From: Prototheca cutis
Taxonomy: Eukaryota; Chlorophyta; Trebouxiophyceae; Chlorellales; Chlorellaceae
Assembly: GCA_002897115.2 (NCBI GenBank)
Contig: BCIH01000014.1
Span: 1-57,183 of the forward strand
Direction of reading: 5' to 3'
Length of the DNA stretch: 57,183 nucleotides
A program made the position numbers and the translations under genes. Below the pieces are notes generated by a model that ran no database searches, was not told the origin of the DNA, and saw nothing but the letters and a program-made list of their open reading frames with translations. Below are positions 47,092-57,183 of the stretch, one piece after another (positions within the stretch are counted from its first letter, which is position 1; each line of letters starts with the position of its first letter).

Positions 47092-47422
47092 ATTGTACAT
47101 TAGGCAGCCATGTGCGGTGTGTGATTCCTGTAAATAATGAACGGGGCACGTCGTTGAAAGGCAGGGCAGTCGAGTACTTGATCGCGGCGATAGAAGTCCT
47201 TTCCCGTTTGGGAACCAGGCCGTTGGTGCCTGTGCGGGAGGAGGGGCCCCTCCGTGTCGCAGCAGTTGTTCAAAAAAAGGGTGGTCTCGAAGGCGAAGCG
47301 CCTGCTCGGCAAGTATCCCAGCAGGGCATGGGCAGTCATACATTCTCACTGAGTAGTAATGAACGAATTCTGAACAAGCAGTGACAGAGTTGCGACAAGT
47401 CTCCGCACCCCCACCGGGCGCC
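47092..47422 (+). other. Intergenic between PMM and UBC9
   Basis: 331 bp in a tandem plus-strand pair. It contains the probable PMM poly(A) signal and the UBC9 upstream region. Confidence 0.5.
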
Positions 47423-48318
47423 ATGTCAGTGGCGAAGAGCAGACTGACGGAGGAGCGCAAGCAGTGGCGCAAGAACAAGCCGTTTGGGTTCCATGCACGC
47501 CCCGAGACGACAGCATCGGGGTAAGGAGACTGGAGATATACAGTGAATTCAGTGGGCTTTGCGGGAGCAGGCGCGAGCAACCACGGATGGTGCCCTACCC
47601 TTCCATGCAGGGAGACAAATATGTACAAGTGGAACTGCCACATCCCCGGCAAGGAGAACACCCTGTGGGAAGGTGGATTCTATCCATTGACCATGGAATT
47701 CACAGAGGATTATCCAGCCAAGCCGCCCAAGGTACTAACAACTGGTGGGGGGGAGGTGTTCGGGTCCATGCGCTCGTGCATACTTGCTTCGTTTTCGATC
47801 CCAAGGGTGCGGTGTCGGGGTAAGCAGCCCGTCATCAACGTGCTCCAAGGTGCGCACACACATGAGCAGACCTTCTCAAACCCATGCATCCCCCCGACAA
47901 TACAGTGTAAATTGCCAAAGGGGTTTTTCCACCCAAACATCTACCCTAGCGGCACCGTGTGCCTGTCCATCCTCAATGAGGACGAGGGCTGGCGGCCCTC
48001 CATCACCGTCAAGCAAATTCTTCTCGGCATCCAGGTCGGTGGATGAGAGTTGGTGGCGAGGCAGCTGGGACTGCCCGAGAATGCAGAGCCGACGCTGGCT
48101 TGTCTCTCAAGTCCACAAGAAATTCCCACTGGCCCTGGGCTCCGGGAGACGGCCGGCACCCCAGCGCCACCTCCCCAATTCATGCGCAGGAATTGCTAGA
48201 CGCGCCAAACCCTCTCTCGCCGGCGCAGTCGGATGCTTACCTCATGTTCACACAGCGCCCGGAGGATTACAAGCGACGAGTGAAGCAGGAGGCCGCAAAA
48301 TACCCCCCACCGCACTAG
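47423..48318 (+). CDS. UBC9: SUMO-conjugating enzyme E2 (UBC9/SCE1)
   Basis: Exons 47423-47520, 47611-47731, 47906-48034 and 48190-48318 join in phase to 158 residues, the exact UBC9 size. [20 protein letters not shown] is the basic N-terminal helix that binds SUMO. It is followed by [17 protein letters not shown], the HPN motif FHPNIYPSG, and the catalytic cysteine in [17 protein letters not shown]. The insert NEDEGW is diagnostic of UBC9 over ubiquitin E2s. The enzyme accepts SUMO from SAE1/2 and transfers it to lysines of nuclear substrates. Confidence 0.95.
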
Positions 48319-48681
48319 CAAAGAAATAGCCATCATTCCTGTTGTAGGAGAGGGTACCAAGGGTGCGAGTAGCTGGGGAAACCACAGTGTGGATGGGGAA
48401 ATTTTTTTCTGGAAATCAGAACCTGCAAGGGGATTTTCTGGCGAATTCCCCGCGGCATCTAGCCCCCATCCCAACCAGTGGTGTGCGTGCAATCACGTGA
48501 TGGCGGCACCCCCAAAAAGGGGATCACGTCGAGCGCATGCCCTGAGAAGCCCCCGCCGGCCAGCATGAGCTTCAGAGCCAAGTGAATTTAATCCGGGTCG
48601 TCGGGAACAACCTGATCTCCGACGGGACTGACCCTGCACGCGGGAGCAGTCCGTGTCCTCGTTATGGTTGGCGCACTTAAG
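48319..48681 (+). other. Intergenic between UBC9 and PGDH
   Basis: 363 bp. No supported feature apart from the PGDH promoter side. Confidence 0.5.
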
Positions 48682-51089
48682 ATGCAGGCCCAGCTCGGCG
48701 CCAGCGTACGTGGTCTTGCATCATGATGCATGGCTTGGATCTGCTTAAATTATGCGCGAAGCCATTTGCCAACTGTTTTCCCCCGGTGCCCCTGATGCAG
48801 ACCAGAGCCGCCAAGCAGCCGTTCCAGGCCACCCCCTTCCGACGGGCCACCTTGCCCAGCCGCGGCAGCCTGTGCGGTGAGCAGACAGTGTGCATTGGTT
48901 GGCATGATGCATGCGGCATTGCCGTTTGGGCGTGCGTCGTGCTCCGTTGTGCCGTGGAACGGCCCAACCCCGCACACTGGTGCAGCTTAATGTGGCGTGT
49001 CCGTACGGGTTTGCAGAACACACCCCCGACGGGGCATCCCATCCAGGAACACTCGCCCTGGGCCCCACACGTGTGTTCTTACCTTCACAGACCCTCCCCC
49101 TTGGCACAAACACACACACAAACAAGCAATATCCCCTTGATGCACAGTGCGGAATGCCGTCTCCACCAACGGCAAGCCCACCGTGCTGGTGGCGGAGAAG
49201 CTGGGTGCCGGCGGTGTGGAGATGCTGAAGCAGGTCGCTGACGTGCAGACCAAGCTGAGCATGAGCAAGGAGGACCTGCTGGAGGCCGTGAAGCACGCCG
49301 ATGCCCTGGTCATCCGCTCGGCCACCAAGGCACGTCGTCGGTGACGTGGGCACCTGGTGGAGCATGGTGCCAGGAGTTTATCACCTGTATTGCACACACC
49401 AACCATTCCTAATTCCCGTCCACTTCACTCGATCAATGGCAGGTCACACGCGAGGTGTTTGAGGCCTCTGGCGGCCGTCTGCGCGTCGTGGGCCGTGCCG
49501 GTGTGGGCATCGACAACGTCGACCTCACCGCCGCCAGCGAGGTGTGCCCTTTGGTGGTGCTGGTGTGTGCCTTGGGGGATGCCGGGGGGGGGGTAGATGG
49601 TCATGCGTGGGTCGCGTGCGGTGTCCCAGAAACGATGACAGTTGCTGCTCCGAATATCTCGACATCCCTCCCATCAACCACCTCCAACTTCAACGACGAC
49701 CCAAACTCCTGACAGGGTGGCTGCCTGGTGGTGAATGCGCCGACGGCCAACACGATCGCCGCTGCGGAGCACGGCATCTCCCTGCTGACGGCGCTGGCCC
49801 GCAACGTCTCCCAGGCCGACGCCTCGATGAAGGCCGGGCGCTGGGACCGCACGACGTACGTCGGCGTGTCGGTCGTCGGCAAGACGCTGGCCGTGATTGG
49901 TTTCGGCAAGGTGGGCGGCGAGGTCGCTCGTCGCGCCAAGGGTCTGGGCATGACGGTAATTGCGCACGACCCGTACGCGTCCAAGGAGCGCGCGGCTGCC
50001 GTGGGCGTCGAGCTGGTGAGCTTTGACGAGGCCCTGGCCCGCGGCGACTTCTTCTCGCTGCACATGCCGCTGACCCCCGGGACGAAGAACCTGTTTGGCG
50101 ACGAGGCGTTTGCCAAGATCAAGCGCGGCGCGCGCGTCATCAACGTCGCCCGCGGCGGCGTGATTGACGAGGCCGCGCTGGCCCGGGCACTGGATGCCGG
50201 TCTCGTCGCGGGCGCGGCGCTGGACGTGTTTTCCACTGAGCCCCCCACGGCAGACAACCCGCTGGTCGGCCGCGCGGACGTGATCTGCACGCCCCACCTG
50301 GGCGCGTCGACCAAGGAGGCGCAGGAGGAGGTGTCGTTTGAGATTGCCGAGGCCGTGGTGTCGGCCCTCAACGGCGAGCTGACCAGCAGCGTGGTCAACG
50401 CGCCCATGGTCCCGCCTGAGGTTCTGAAGGAGCAGGCGCCGTTCGTCGGTCTTGCGCAGACCCTGGGCCATGCGGCGGTGCAGCTCGTCGCCGACGAGGG
50501 TTTTAGCGAGGTGCACATTACGTACCACAGCCCCCGTGGCGACCTGCTTGACACGCGGCTGCTGCGTGCGAACGTTGTCCGTGGCATCCTGCAGCAGATC
50601 ACCACCGCCCAGGTCAACATCGTCAACGCCGACCTGCTGGCCAAGAAGCGCGGCCTGCGCATCGTCGAGACGGTGGTTCCTGCTGAAGGCTCGGCAGCCC
50701 TGGCTGGTCTGGAGGTGAGCATTGCCGCCGACAAGCCGGCGTTCTCGGCGGCGGTCGGCGCGGGCGGCGCCATTGCCCTGGCTGGCACCGTGAAGTCGGG
50801 CAAGCCGTTCCTCACGCGTATCGGAGTGTTCGATGTCGACCTTGCGGCGGAGGGCGAGGTGCTGCTGGTGCGGCAGGTGGACCAGCCGGGCATCATCGCG
50901 GGCGTGGCCTCGGAGCTCGCGCGCCAGGACATCAACATCTCCTTCATGTCTGTCGGCCGGACGGGGCGTGGGGCCGAAGCCATCATGGCCATCGGCATCG
51001 ACGGGTCTCCGGACCCGGCCATCCTCTCTGCGGTCGGCAAGCTCCGTGGCGTCAAGGAGACGGCCGTCCTCAGCAACCTCCCGGCCTGA
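48682..51089 (+). CDS. PGDH: D-3-phosphoglycerate dehydrogenase, plastid-type
   Basis: Exons 48682-48705, 48801-48876, 49148-49329, 49443-49541 and 49716-51089 join in phase to 584 residues. It catalyses the first step of the phosphorylated serine pathway. The first about 35 residues form a basic transit peptide (MQAQLGASTRAAKQPFQATP). Substrate domain: ALVIRSATK, RVVGRAGVGIDNVDL. NAD fold: VIGFGKVGGEVARRAKGLGM. Catalytic residues: Arg in VARGGVIDEAAL, Glu in VFSTEPPTADNP, His in TPHLGAST. The ASB domain follows, then a C-terminal ACT domain (VDQPGIIAGVASELARQDIN) that may bind serine. The third intron appears to be GC-AG (GCCACCAAG then GCACGT). Confidence 0.95.
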
Positions 51090-51569
51090 ATGTGGCGCTG
51101 AGATGCACAGCTCTCCGTTGCATCATGTGGACTGAGTGCGCCTGCCTGCCTGCCTGCCTCATGATACCCCGGGGTCTCCACAGCCCCTTTCCTTACAACA
51201 CATGCTGCCATGCAAGATTGTACAGAGCGAACACTGACAAAAGAATATAAGGACACAGAAATGGGTCTCAGAAACAAGAGGAATCCGGTGGTATTTCAGA
51301 GATGAGGTTAGCGGACCCGGGGGGGGGGGGGGGGGTTCGAATGAATCGCGAGGCATGGATCGCACATGCGCAGCGCAGATCAGATCGCGTCGTGCTGACC
51401 AAAAATCAGCCCAAATCGAGAAAACCACTCCTCTCCCATGCATGCTGCACAAATAACATACACAGAACCAAGGGCAAGCATTGCATGTGGTGATTTCGGG
51501 AGAGAGCCGGAATGGGCAGTGGGCTCCGGAACGACGACGACCGCAACGCCTCCCATCCAAGCCCAGGAA
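51090..51569 (+). other. Intergenic between PGDH and UVSSA-like gene; 17-nt poly-G
   Basis: 480 bp. A poly-G run lies at 51319-51335. No gene is seen. Confidence 0.5.
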
Positions 51570-54101
51570 ATGACCAGCGGCGAGGACGCTGCGGGGGCCG
51601 AGGTCCAGCGCCTGGTCGCGGCACTGACTGACAAACGTAATCCGGCTCTGGGGCTGCCGGACCTTGATCGGCTCAAGCGGCTGTGCAGAGGTGACCCAGA
51701 AGCTGTCCCTGCACTACACAACGGCCTCATGCAGCGCCTGCGTGATCCCAACGCACAGGTAGCACATGCGACACGGGTTTTGCAGGCCTTTCTGGATTTT
51801 CTTATGCGTTTCAGTGCTGCTGTGCCAGGCCTGCAACCTGGAACCTGTGGAGCCATCTGGTTGGCGAACAGAGCCGCTGGGCGTGTGGCGCATGCGTTGC
51901 CATAGACCAAAACATCCATCCAAGGGCCCCCACATGCACCCCTGCATTCACCATGCAGGTCAGGCTCCTTGCCCTGGAAACCTTGGCATACCTGGCTGCC
52001 CGGTCGGCCCGTGCTCGGTCGCTGCTGGCCCAAGACTATCGCCAGGCACGCCGGGGCTTCTTCCTTTCTTTTCGCAAGGAGAGGGATGATGGCAATGGAG
52101 GAGAGCTGGCACGTACATGCATGCAAGCACGCATGCGTGCGTGTGCTTGACAGGGTTGCTGTTCACCTATGCACATGTATTCCTGCATGCATAGTTGGAT
52201 GATGTCAACACCACCTCTGCTGCAGGTGCTGAAGTTGTGTATGAGCACAGAGGAGCGGAATGGCGGCGGGTCCCGACGACGCTCCGGACCGGCTCCTGGT
52301 CCCCGGCAGCGCTGCCTCGAATTGTCTGCTGAGCTGGCGGCGGAGTATGGCCCGCGGCACAGGGAGGTGTGTGGGTGGTGAAGAAAGCAGGGGGAGTGCG
52401 CTGGCTCCATTGTTTTCTCAGGGAAGCAAGCATAGCAGCCACTGTGTGTGTGTGCGTGCGTGTGGAGCAGATTGAAGCAGCCACGGGAGTACAACCCCTG
52501 CTCCCATCCCCGTATCGCCAATGCCACAGACTCCACCTTCCCATACACACAACAAGCACAGTTTCTGCTGGGGTACCTGCATCTCAGGGACCGCCTGAAA
52601 CTGGCAGTCCCAGAGCTGCCAGAGCCAGCGGCGTCGAGTGGCACCGGATCCCATGCCCGCCCGTCGCCACAAAGGGACCCGGGTCTGGCAGCGGAGCATC
52701 GACTGCTGCTTGCCGAAGCACACGACTGCATCACGCAGACGGTGGGTCTGGGAAGACGCTTAATATTCCGCTGGGCTGTTGGTTCGGGGAGATTCATAGG
52801 CTGGATGGATGTGACGCCTGGGTTCACACCCGCCGGGTGCCGGGGGCATCATCCGGTCACTGCCGTAGCAGCCACTACACATGCGAATATGCTCGATGTG
52901 ATTGGCCAAGAAATTGCCGCAGACGTCGAGACTGGCCGACGTGGTCGCCGCGTGCGCCGCCGCGGCAGAGGTCGTGCAGGAAGAAAGCGAGGAGTGGGAG
53001 ACTGTGGACGCTGCTGATGAGGGGGCTAGAAGGAGCAGCACGGAGGCCACCACCTCCATCACTCGTCAACACACGTTGCCGGCATTTGACCCTGAGCGAG
53101 TGGATGTGGAACTTGTGCGACCCTTGCTGGCAGCACTGTTGGATACCGCAGGCAGGCTCCGGGAAGCGTGGCTGCCGCGCCTGCAGTCGGCGCAGGCGCT
53201 GGAGTCTGTGGCAGAGGGCGAGCTGGCCGCAGCGTTGACGGAGGCTGTCGCTGACGTGCAGGCGCTGCTGCGTGCAACTGAAGACACCCGCCTGACACGG
53301 GTCACGACACGGTGCGGCCCGAGGGGTACTACGGACGCAGGCACACCGGCAACCACATCGGCTCCAGCCGTCGCGTCTGGGCACCGCAGCCCTCAAGGAC
53401 ACGGCCGGGATTCTGGCGATGGAAGCAACCGGGGCAACGACAGGAATGCCCACTCGGCCACCGATGATCCTTATGCGTTGATCGTCGACCCTGCAGCGCG
53501 CAAGGGTGAGGCACGTGACCCACGGGGGCGGGATCCAGGACCCAGGAGCCCTCCTGCCTGGCATGCCCCTGCTACTGTGTCTTCTGGCTCACGGCTGCCC
53601 GATGAAATTCGCCGGCGGCTGGCAGCACAGGCCCCCATCCTGCCGACGGGCTTGCACACGCAATATTGGGACAGCGGCAGCGTGGCTGGGCTGACCAGCG
53701 GCACGGCAGAGGTCTACAATCACTGGGGCGCGGTGGACGTCAGCAAAGGTCATCTGCAGCTGTGTGACTGTCGATCGTTTATAGTTTGCTTATTTGCTTA
53801 TTTTGCATTTTGTGTTGTGTGAGTGTGTGTGTGTTGGGGGGGGGGGGGGGGGGGGGCACTTTGCAGCAATACGACCGGTGACCGTTCCGGTGGCTCACTT
53901 CCCCTCTGCATGCATGCAGAGCTTCCCCTGGATCGACTGGAGGGTGTTTTCATGGTGCCAGAGGAGGTGCTGCGCCGGGCCAGTCCCGGTCCCGGATCTG
54001 GCCGGCCGTGGGATGGGCATCAGGAAGTGCCTGGGACACCTGGTGCGGTCACCTTCCCAGGCACCACGCTGCCTCGCAAGCGGACCCACTCCGAGACCTA
54101 G
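51570..54101 (+). CDS. UV-stimulated scaffold protein A-like (VHS/ENTH-type N-terminus)
   Basis: Six exons in phase: 51570-51758, 51959-52045, 52226-52366, 52562-52741, 52923-53748 and 53920-54101; 534 residues. The N-terminus is a helical VHS-like domain: LPDLDRLKRLCRGDPEAVPA, LMQRLRDPNAQVRLLALETL, LAAEYGPRHREFLLGYLHLR. This matches the layout of UVSSA, which recruits TFIIH/USP7 to stalled RNA polymerase II in transcription-coupled repair. Later, AAQAPILPTGLHTQYWDSGS resembles the UVSSA segment before its C-terminal domain. The C-terminal CxxC zinc element typical of UVSSA (DUF2043) is not found, so the identity is probable, not certain. The second intron appears to be GC-AG (CGCCAG then GCACGC). 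The last intron contains a poly-G tract. Confidence 0.66.
53836..53856. repeat. Poly-G tract, 21 nt, in the last UVSSA-like intron
   Basis: G run on the coding strand after a (GT)n stretch, within the intron 53749-53919. Confidence 0.9.
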
Positions 54102-55246
54102 TGCTGCATATGCATATGCAGGTCCTCTGTCATCTTGAGGAAAGTCAATGCATGGTGCGCAGCTGCATGGCAAGCACGAAGCCAGGCCTGGCCTGGTCTT
54201 GCGTCGGGACCTGGCCACCGTGCTGAAACCGCTCCGCGCCACCGTGCCCAATCTGGCTCCGCACCTGGGTGCTTGGCACCTGCGATTGCCACCCGGGGAC
54301 AAAGCCACGTCCTGGGACCTGGCACCTGATTTTTTGTGCCTGTGACAACGGGCGCTGACAGGCTGCCGATGTTGGGGCCAGAGGATGGCAACAGGTGTGC
54401 CGTACGGTGAGGAGGAGCTTTGGCAAGAGGCAACGGTATTCGATCCATCTTCGCAAATGATCAGCGAGTCGGTGTTGTCACAGAAGACCAGGCTGTTGGC
54501 GTCAGTCGCATTGCAAGAACCACTCGGACATTCAGGGCTGTCGGTGGTGCCGCCCGTTTGCACACCATACCATGGACTTCAGCAGCCTTTTCTGCATAAC
54601 GCGCTTGTTGATGCAGGATACAAGGTATCTGCCATCGGGGCAATCGCAGCCACGGCGCTGTTGAACATGGGATGAACAGCAAATGTCAGAGCGTCTCTCC
54701 TCAGCACGACTGCAAATGCCGCGGCACAATCCGTGTCTCTCTGTGGCCCACAGTGCAACCAGATAGATTGCCCTTGACATCAGTCAGCCAACGAAACGCT
54801 GGGATTGGACTTGGATCGGACATGGCATTGGCGTGGCCAGCACGACATACATCCATCCACAAGTAGGGTGTGTCCAGGACAGTAGCCAAGGACACATGCA
54901 ACACGGGTGTCTGGCATCTCAGTGGCTTCATCAGCTGATGATGGCTCCTGTAAGCTCATCCAGCAGGATTTCTAGAATCTCTGCCGTGATTGGCGGCACT
55001 GCTAACAATGGGCCCGACCCTGTGCCATCTGACGCCGATTTGAATGATTGAGATCAACCTCATCGTCTGCAGCCCATGCCCTGTTTTTACTCGTCCCCAG
55101 GCCATCAGGACCGTGCAGGTTTCTCGCTGCTTACGAACCAGCAGTCCATGGCGATTTACACGTCAAACAAACAGTATAGTTCATTGACGTTTCTTGGCAT
55201 CTGCACGCTTTTGACAGAGTGTGGATATAACAACATACCTGTACCA
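54102..55246 (-). pseudogene. Region with a Cys-rich extracellular-module remnant; otherwise no gene
   Basis: On the minus strand at about 54575-54395 a frame reads SPECPSGSCNATDANSLVFC then DNTDSLIICEDGSNTVASCQ. It lines up with the C-terminal end of the neighbouring wall-type protein (DYPDCPNPFTWVSNTTLNCA then DSSKTFTVCVDGSQDAGACS), sharing D-x-P-x-C-P, the following Cys spacing and C-x-D-G-S-x4-C. A further Cys-rich stretch (GCDCPDGRYLVSC) lies at about 54650-54600. Frames are interrupted, no start or stop can be assigned, and the rest of the region shows nothing recognisable. It may be a decayed duplicate or cut-off downstream exons of the gene at 55635. Confidence 0.45.
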
Positions 55247-55600
55247 TGCGGGGCAAAAGTAATGCAACCAGCTCAGCCATCAACAGCGTCACATCACCCG
55301 GGGGGTTGCTGGGCATCCCTGATGGCTGTGAATTGTCGCCCCCCACAGGGCAAGAGGAAGGTGGACTGCCTCAATGATGGACCACCGAGTTGCAACAAGT
55401 GTGGTGCCAGGCTCAATGTCCAGGACCTTCTAAAACCTCCTTGCACGACCTGCCCTGCTGCCACGAAGGAACCCAACCCATCCTCTGAGCGACGTGGCCA
55501 GGGAATGCGGTCCAACAGGCATTTTGTTTGGGAGACATGCCCTTGCTGTGCAGGTGGGAGTCGACGGATCTCGGAAAGGTGTCATCGTTTTTGCCCTGCA
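55247..55600 (+). mobile_element. 354-bp MITE-like copy (copy C) of the terminal-inverted-repeat element
   Basis: The left end is TGCGGGGCAAAAGTAATGCA and the right end, read inwards, is TGCAGGGCAAAAACGATGAC: imperfect inverted repeats. The left half (to about 55385) matches 35790-35645 reversed; the right half (from about 55412) matches about 34420-34208 reversed. The 1.2-kb Fanzor1-like interior of that copy is missing, so this is either an internally deleted non-autonomous copy or the element before insertion of the gene. Its right end lies 35 bp from the stop codon of the wall-type protein gene. Small Cys-rich frames occur inside but differ between copies. Confidence 0.72.
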
Positions 55601-55634
55601 CGGAACACATCGGAGCAGGTCCAGTCAGGGAGGT

Positions 55635-57183
55635 TTAGGAGCATGCGCCCGCATCCTGAGAGCCATCAACACAGACAGTGAATGTCTTGCTACTGTCTGC
55701 ACAATTCAGTGTGGTGTTGCTGACCCAGGTGAAGGGGTTCGGACAGTCTGGGTAGTCCATATCATATCCAGCCTCAGTGCACCACATGATGTACTCCCCA
55801 GAGCTGGCACCGAAAACACCATCGTTGAAGCATTTGGTCAGTCGTCCGCCAGCCAGTGCACAGTTGAAGTATGCCCCTTCTTCGATGTATGTGGGTTGGC
55901 CGTCTGGTGTCATCTGTGTGCAGTAGTCGCCAGGTGGCGGGGGGTTCTGAGGGGGAGGCGGTGACTCTGGTGGGGGAGGGTTCTGAGGGGGAGGCGGACT
56001 CCCTGGTGGGGGCGGGCTCTCGGGAGGCGGCGGACTTTCAGGACGAGGTGGGCTGTTCGGTGGGGGAGGGCTCGCTGTGGGTGGTGGTGGCGGCCCCGTC
56101 AAGGTCAGCGTGTCAGACGTCGACAGATCCTTGCAGGGCGTTGATCCCTTGGTGGTGTCCAGGTTGTTGCAACGGATCCCATCTCCGGTGTTGTTGGAAC
56201 CCCAGTTGTCGTCGCCCAAGTTCTTATACCCTGTAATATGTTGGAGAGTGCGATAAGAAAACTACTGGTACCAGGCGGAGTCCTGNTTTGGNCTCAACAA
56301 GCTCTTTCAAACCCCCGCNTTCAANANTTCGTACCGATGTTGNCGTCACCAGTGTTGCTGGTGCCATAGTTGTTGCTGCCAGTGTTGCCACTGCCAANGT
56401 TCCCATTGGCATCCGCAGTACACTTCACTGCACTGGAACTAGGCTTGCACTCCACGGCAACAAGNAAGGTGCAGGAANCCGCGCTGCACGTCTGCTGCGA
56501 TGCGATGTTGATGACCTGCGTTCCGCTCATACCGAGCTGCGTCAGCGTGCCAGTCTTGTACGACAGGACCCCCAGCAGCCCCTTNGCCCTGTGGTGGTGG
56601 GTGAACAAGCGCATCCTTTGGTCATTGTATGCACAGCCGTCGTTCTCATGCCAGAAGCATCGNGCCCAACAATAAGGTTGAGGGTCGGCAAAGCCATGGA
56701 CCTACTTGCAAAAGTTAGTGGCACTGGACACAGAAACCACATAGATGTCGGCTCCCAGCCTGCGATAGCGTAGGAGTGCTTGACAAGTTGATGGATAGGC
56801 CAGGCAAGAGTATGATGCGTGATTGTTGCGAGCAATACTTACTGAATCCTGCATCAGGGTCAACACCGCACTGCGTCGGCCCTCGGCAAGGTGCACACGA
56901 TGCCGTCACCCGATTCTTTCATTCCCATGAGGTCTCGCATCNTAAACTAAGAAACCCACCTCGCAGTCGGCAGGTAGTAGAATGGGTTGCTGCACGAACC
57001 CTGCGAAAAAGGTGCAAAGGATTCCGAGTTTGGACAAGCTTTCCATGGTGTAACCCATGCATGCATGACAACCCCATCAAAGAAACTTGCCGTCGGCGGA
57101 GGAGAGGGAGGAGGCGATGGTGGTGGCGGAGAGGGAGATGGAGGTGGTGGGCGCTTGGTCGGTGGAGGCGGGCGCTTGGTCGG
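55635..57183 (-). CDS. Proline-rich, cysteine-rich wall-type (pherophorin/extensin-like) protein, 3' part
   Basis: 5' end outside the window. Recognisable exons on the minus strand: 57183 to about 56983 (PPTKRPPPP and PPPSPSPPPPSPPPSPPP, then FFDGVV and a Cys-containing NPFYYLPTAR), a short one ending near 56841 (CGVDPDAGF), one near 56700-56640 (MALPTLNLIVG), 56588-56335 and 56230-55635. The last two join in phase across GSNNYGTSNTGD and GDDNWGSNNTGDGIRCNN, an Asn/Gly/Thr-rich repeat. They continue into a (S/N)PPPP(E/Q)-rich stalk and a Cys-rich C-terminal module ending GACS. Hydroxyproline-rich stalks joined to Cys modules are typical of algal extracellular matrix and wall proteins. Many N bases (56286-56660, 56942) make upstream exons uncertain. 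Confidence 0.68.

Noticed and set aside
49601..51277. 558-codon open frame on the minus strand
   Set aside because: It is the antisense shadow of the GC-rich PGDH exon; Ser/Arg/Ala-rich with no motif.
55380..55620. Cys-rich zinc-finger-like frame (CNKCG...CTTC...CPCC) inside copy C
   Set aside because: The frame is not conserved in copies A and B, which shift by one base, so it is unlikely to be a real domain.
1..57183. CRISPR arrays, tRNA and rRNA genes
   Set aside because: No regularly spaced direct repeats and no cloverleaf or rRNA sequence were seen on either strand by eye; a tRNA search program would be needed to be certain.

Overview
The window looks like nuclear DNA of a green alga, most likely a trebouxiophyte of the Chlorella/Auxenochlorella type. 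It is GC-rich and intron-dense: about 23 genes can be modelled and carry roughly 85 short introns. The gene set is plant-like (ureidoglycine aminohydrolase, plastid-type phosphoglycerate dehydrogenase, LOG-family protein, PrimPol with a zinc finger, plant-type Mediator subunit 4), and there is a proline-rich, cysteine-rich wall-type protein. I rebuilt most gene models exon by exon, requiring GT-AG (occasionally GC-AG) borders and continuous reading phase, so most coordinates are exact within the sequence given. The genus is an inference.

Layout. 1-6.4 kb: end of a transposon-like repeat, an RBM7-like RRM protein (+), MED4 (-) and PrimPol (-). 6.8-9.0 kb: ureidoglycine aminohydrolase (-) with an unusual Cys-rich tail. 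9-10.5 kb: decayed DNA ending in a 3' fragment of a Fanzor/TnpB-like nuclease. 10.9-16.4 kb: PDCD5 (-) and an organellar PNPase-like protein (+), divergently arranged. 17-23.5 kb: TM9/nonaspanin, DJ-1 and CYP51, all (-). 24.4-30.8 kb: CBP20 (+), a mitochondrial protein I do not recognise (-), RPN8 (+) and an RCC1-repeat protein (+). 31.2-34.0 kb: LOG-family protein and pfkB sugar/nucleoside kinase, both (-) and 90 bp apart. 34.2-35.8 kb: a 1.58-kb element with terminal inverted repeats that encloses a decayed Fanzor1-like gene. 35.9-44.6 kb: USP-domain protein (+), histidine phosphatase (-), intronless mitochondrial EF-G (-) and a J-domain/thioredoxin/MANF-like ER protein (-). 45.2-54.1 kb, all (+): phosphomannomutase, SUMO E2 (UBC9), phosphoglycerate dehydrogenase and a UVSSA-like protein. 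54.1-57.2 kb: Cys-rich module remnant, a 354-bp MITE-like copy of the inverted-repeat element, and the 3' part of a proline-rich wall-type protein (-) whose 5' end lies outside the window.

Most genes are ordinary housekeeping genes with no operon-like logic. The main candidate for something new is the inverted-repeat element family. One copy (34208-35790) encloses a Fanzor1-like pseudogene followed by a strongly structured GC-rich segment just before the right terminus, where a guide RNA would be expected. A second copy (55247-55600) keeps the same ends but lacks the gene. A third is cut by the window start. A separate Fanzor-like zinc-ribbon/RuvC-III fragment lies at about 10.2-10.5 kb. Other points of interest are a PNPase that has lost key catalytic residues in its second RNase PH core, a Cys-repeat tail on ureidoglycine aminohydrolase, several GC-AG introns, and long poly-G/poly-C tracts in introns and intergenic DNA.
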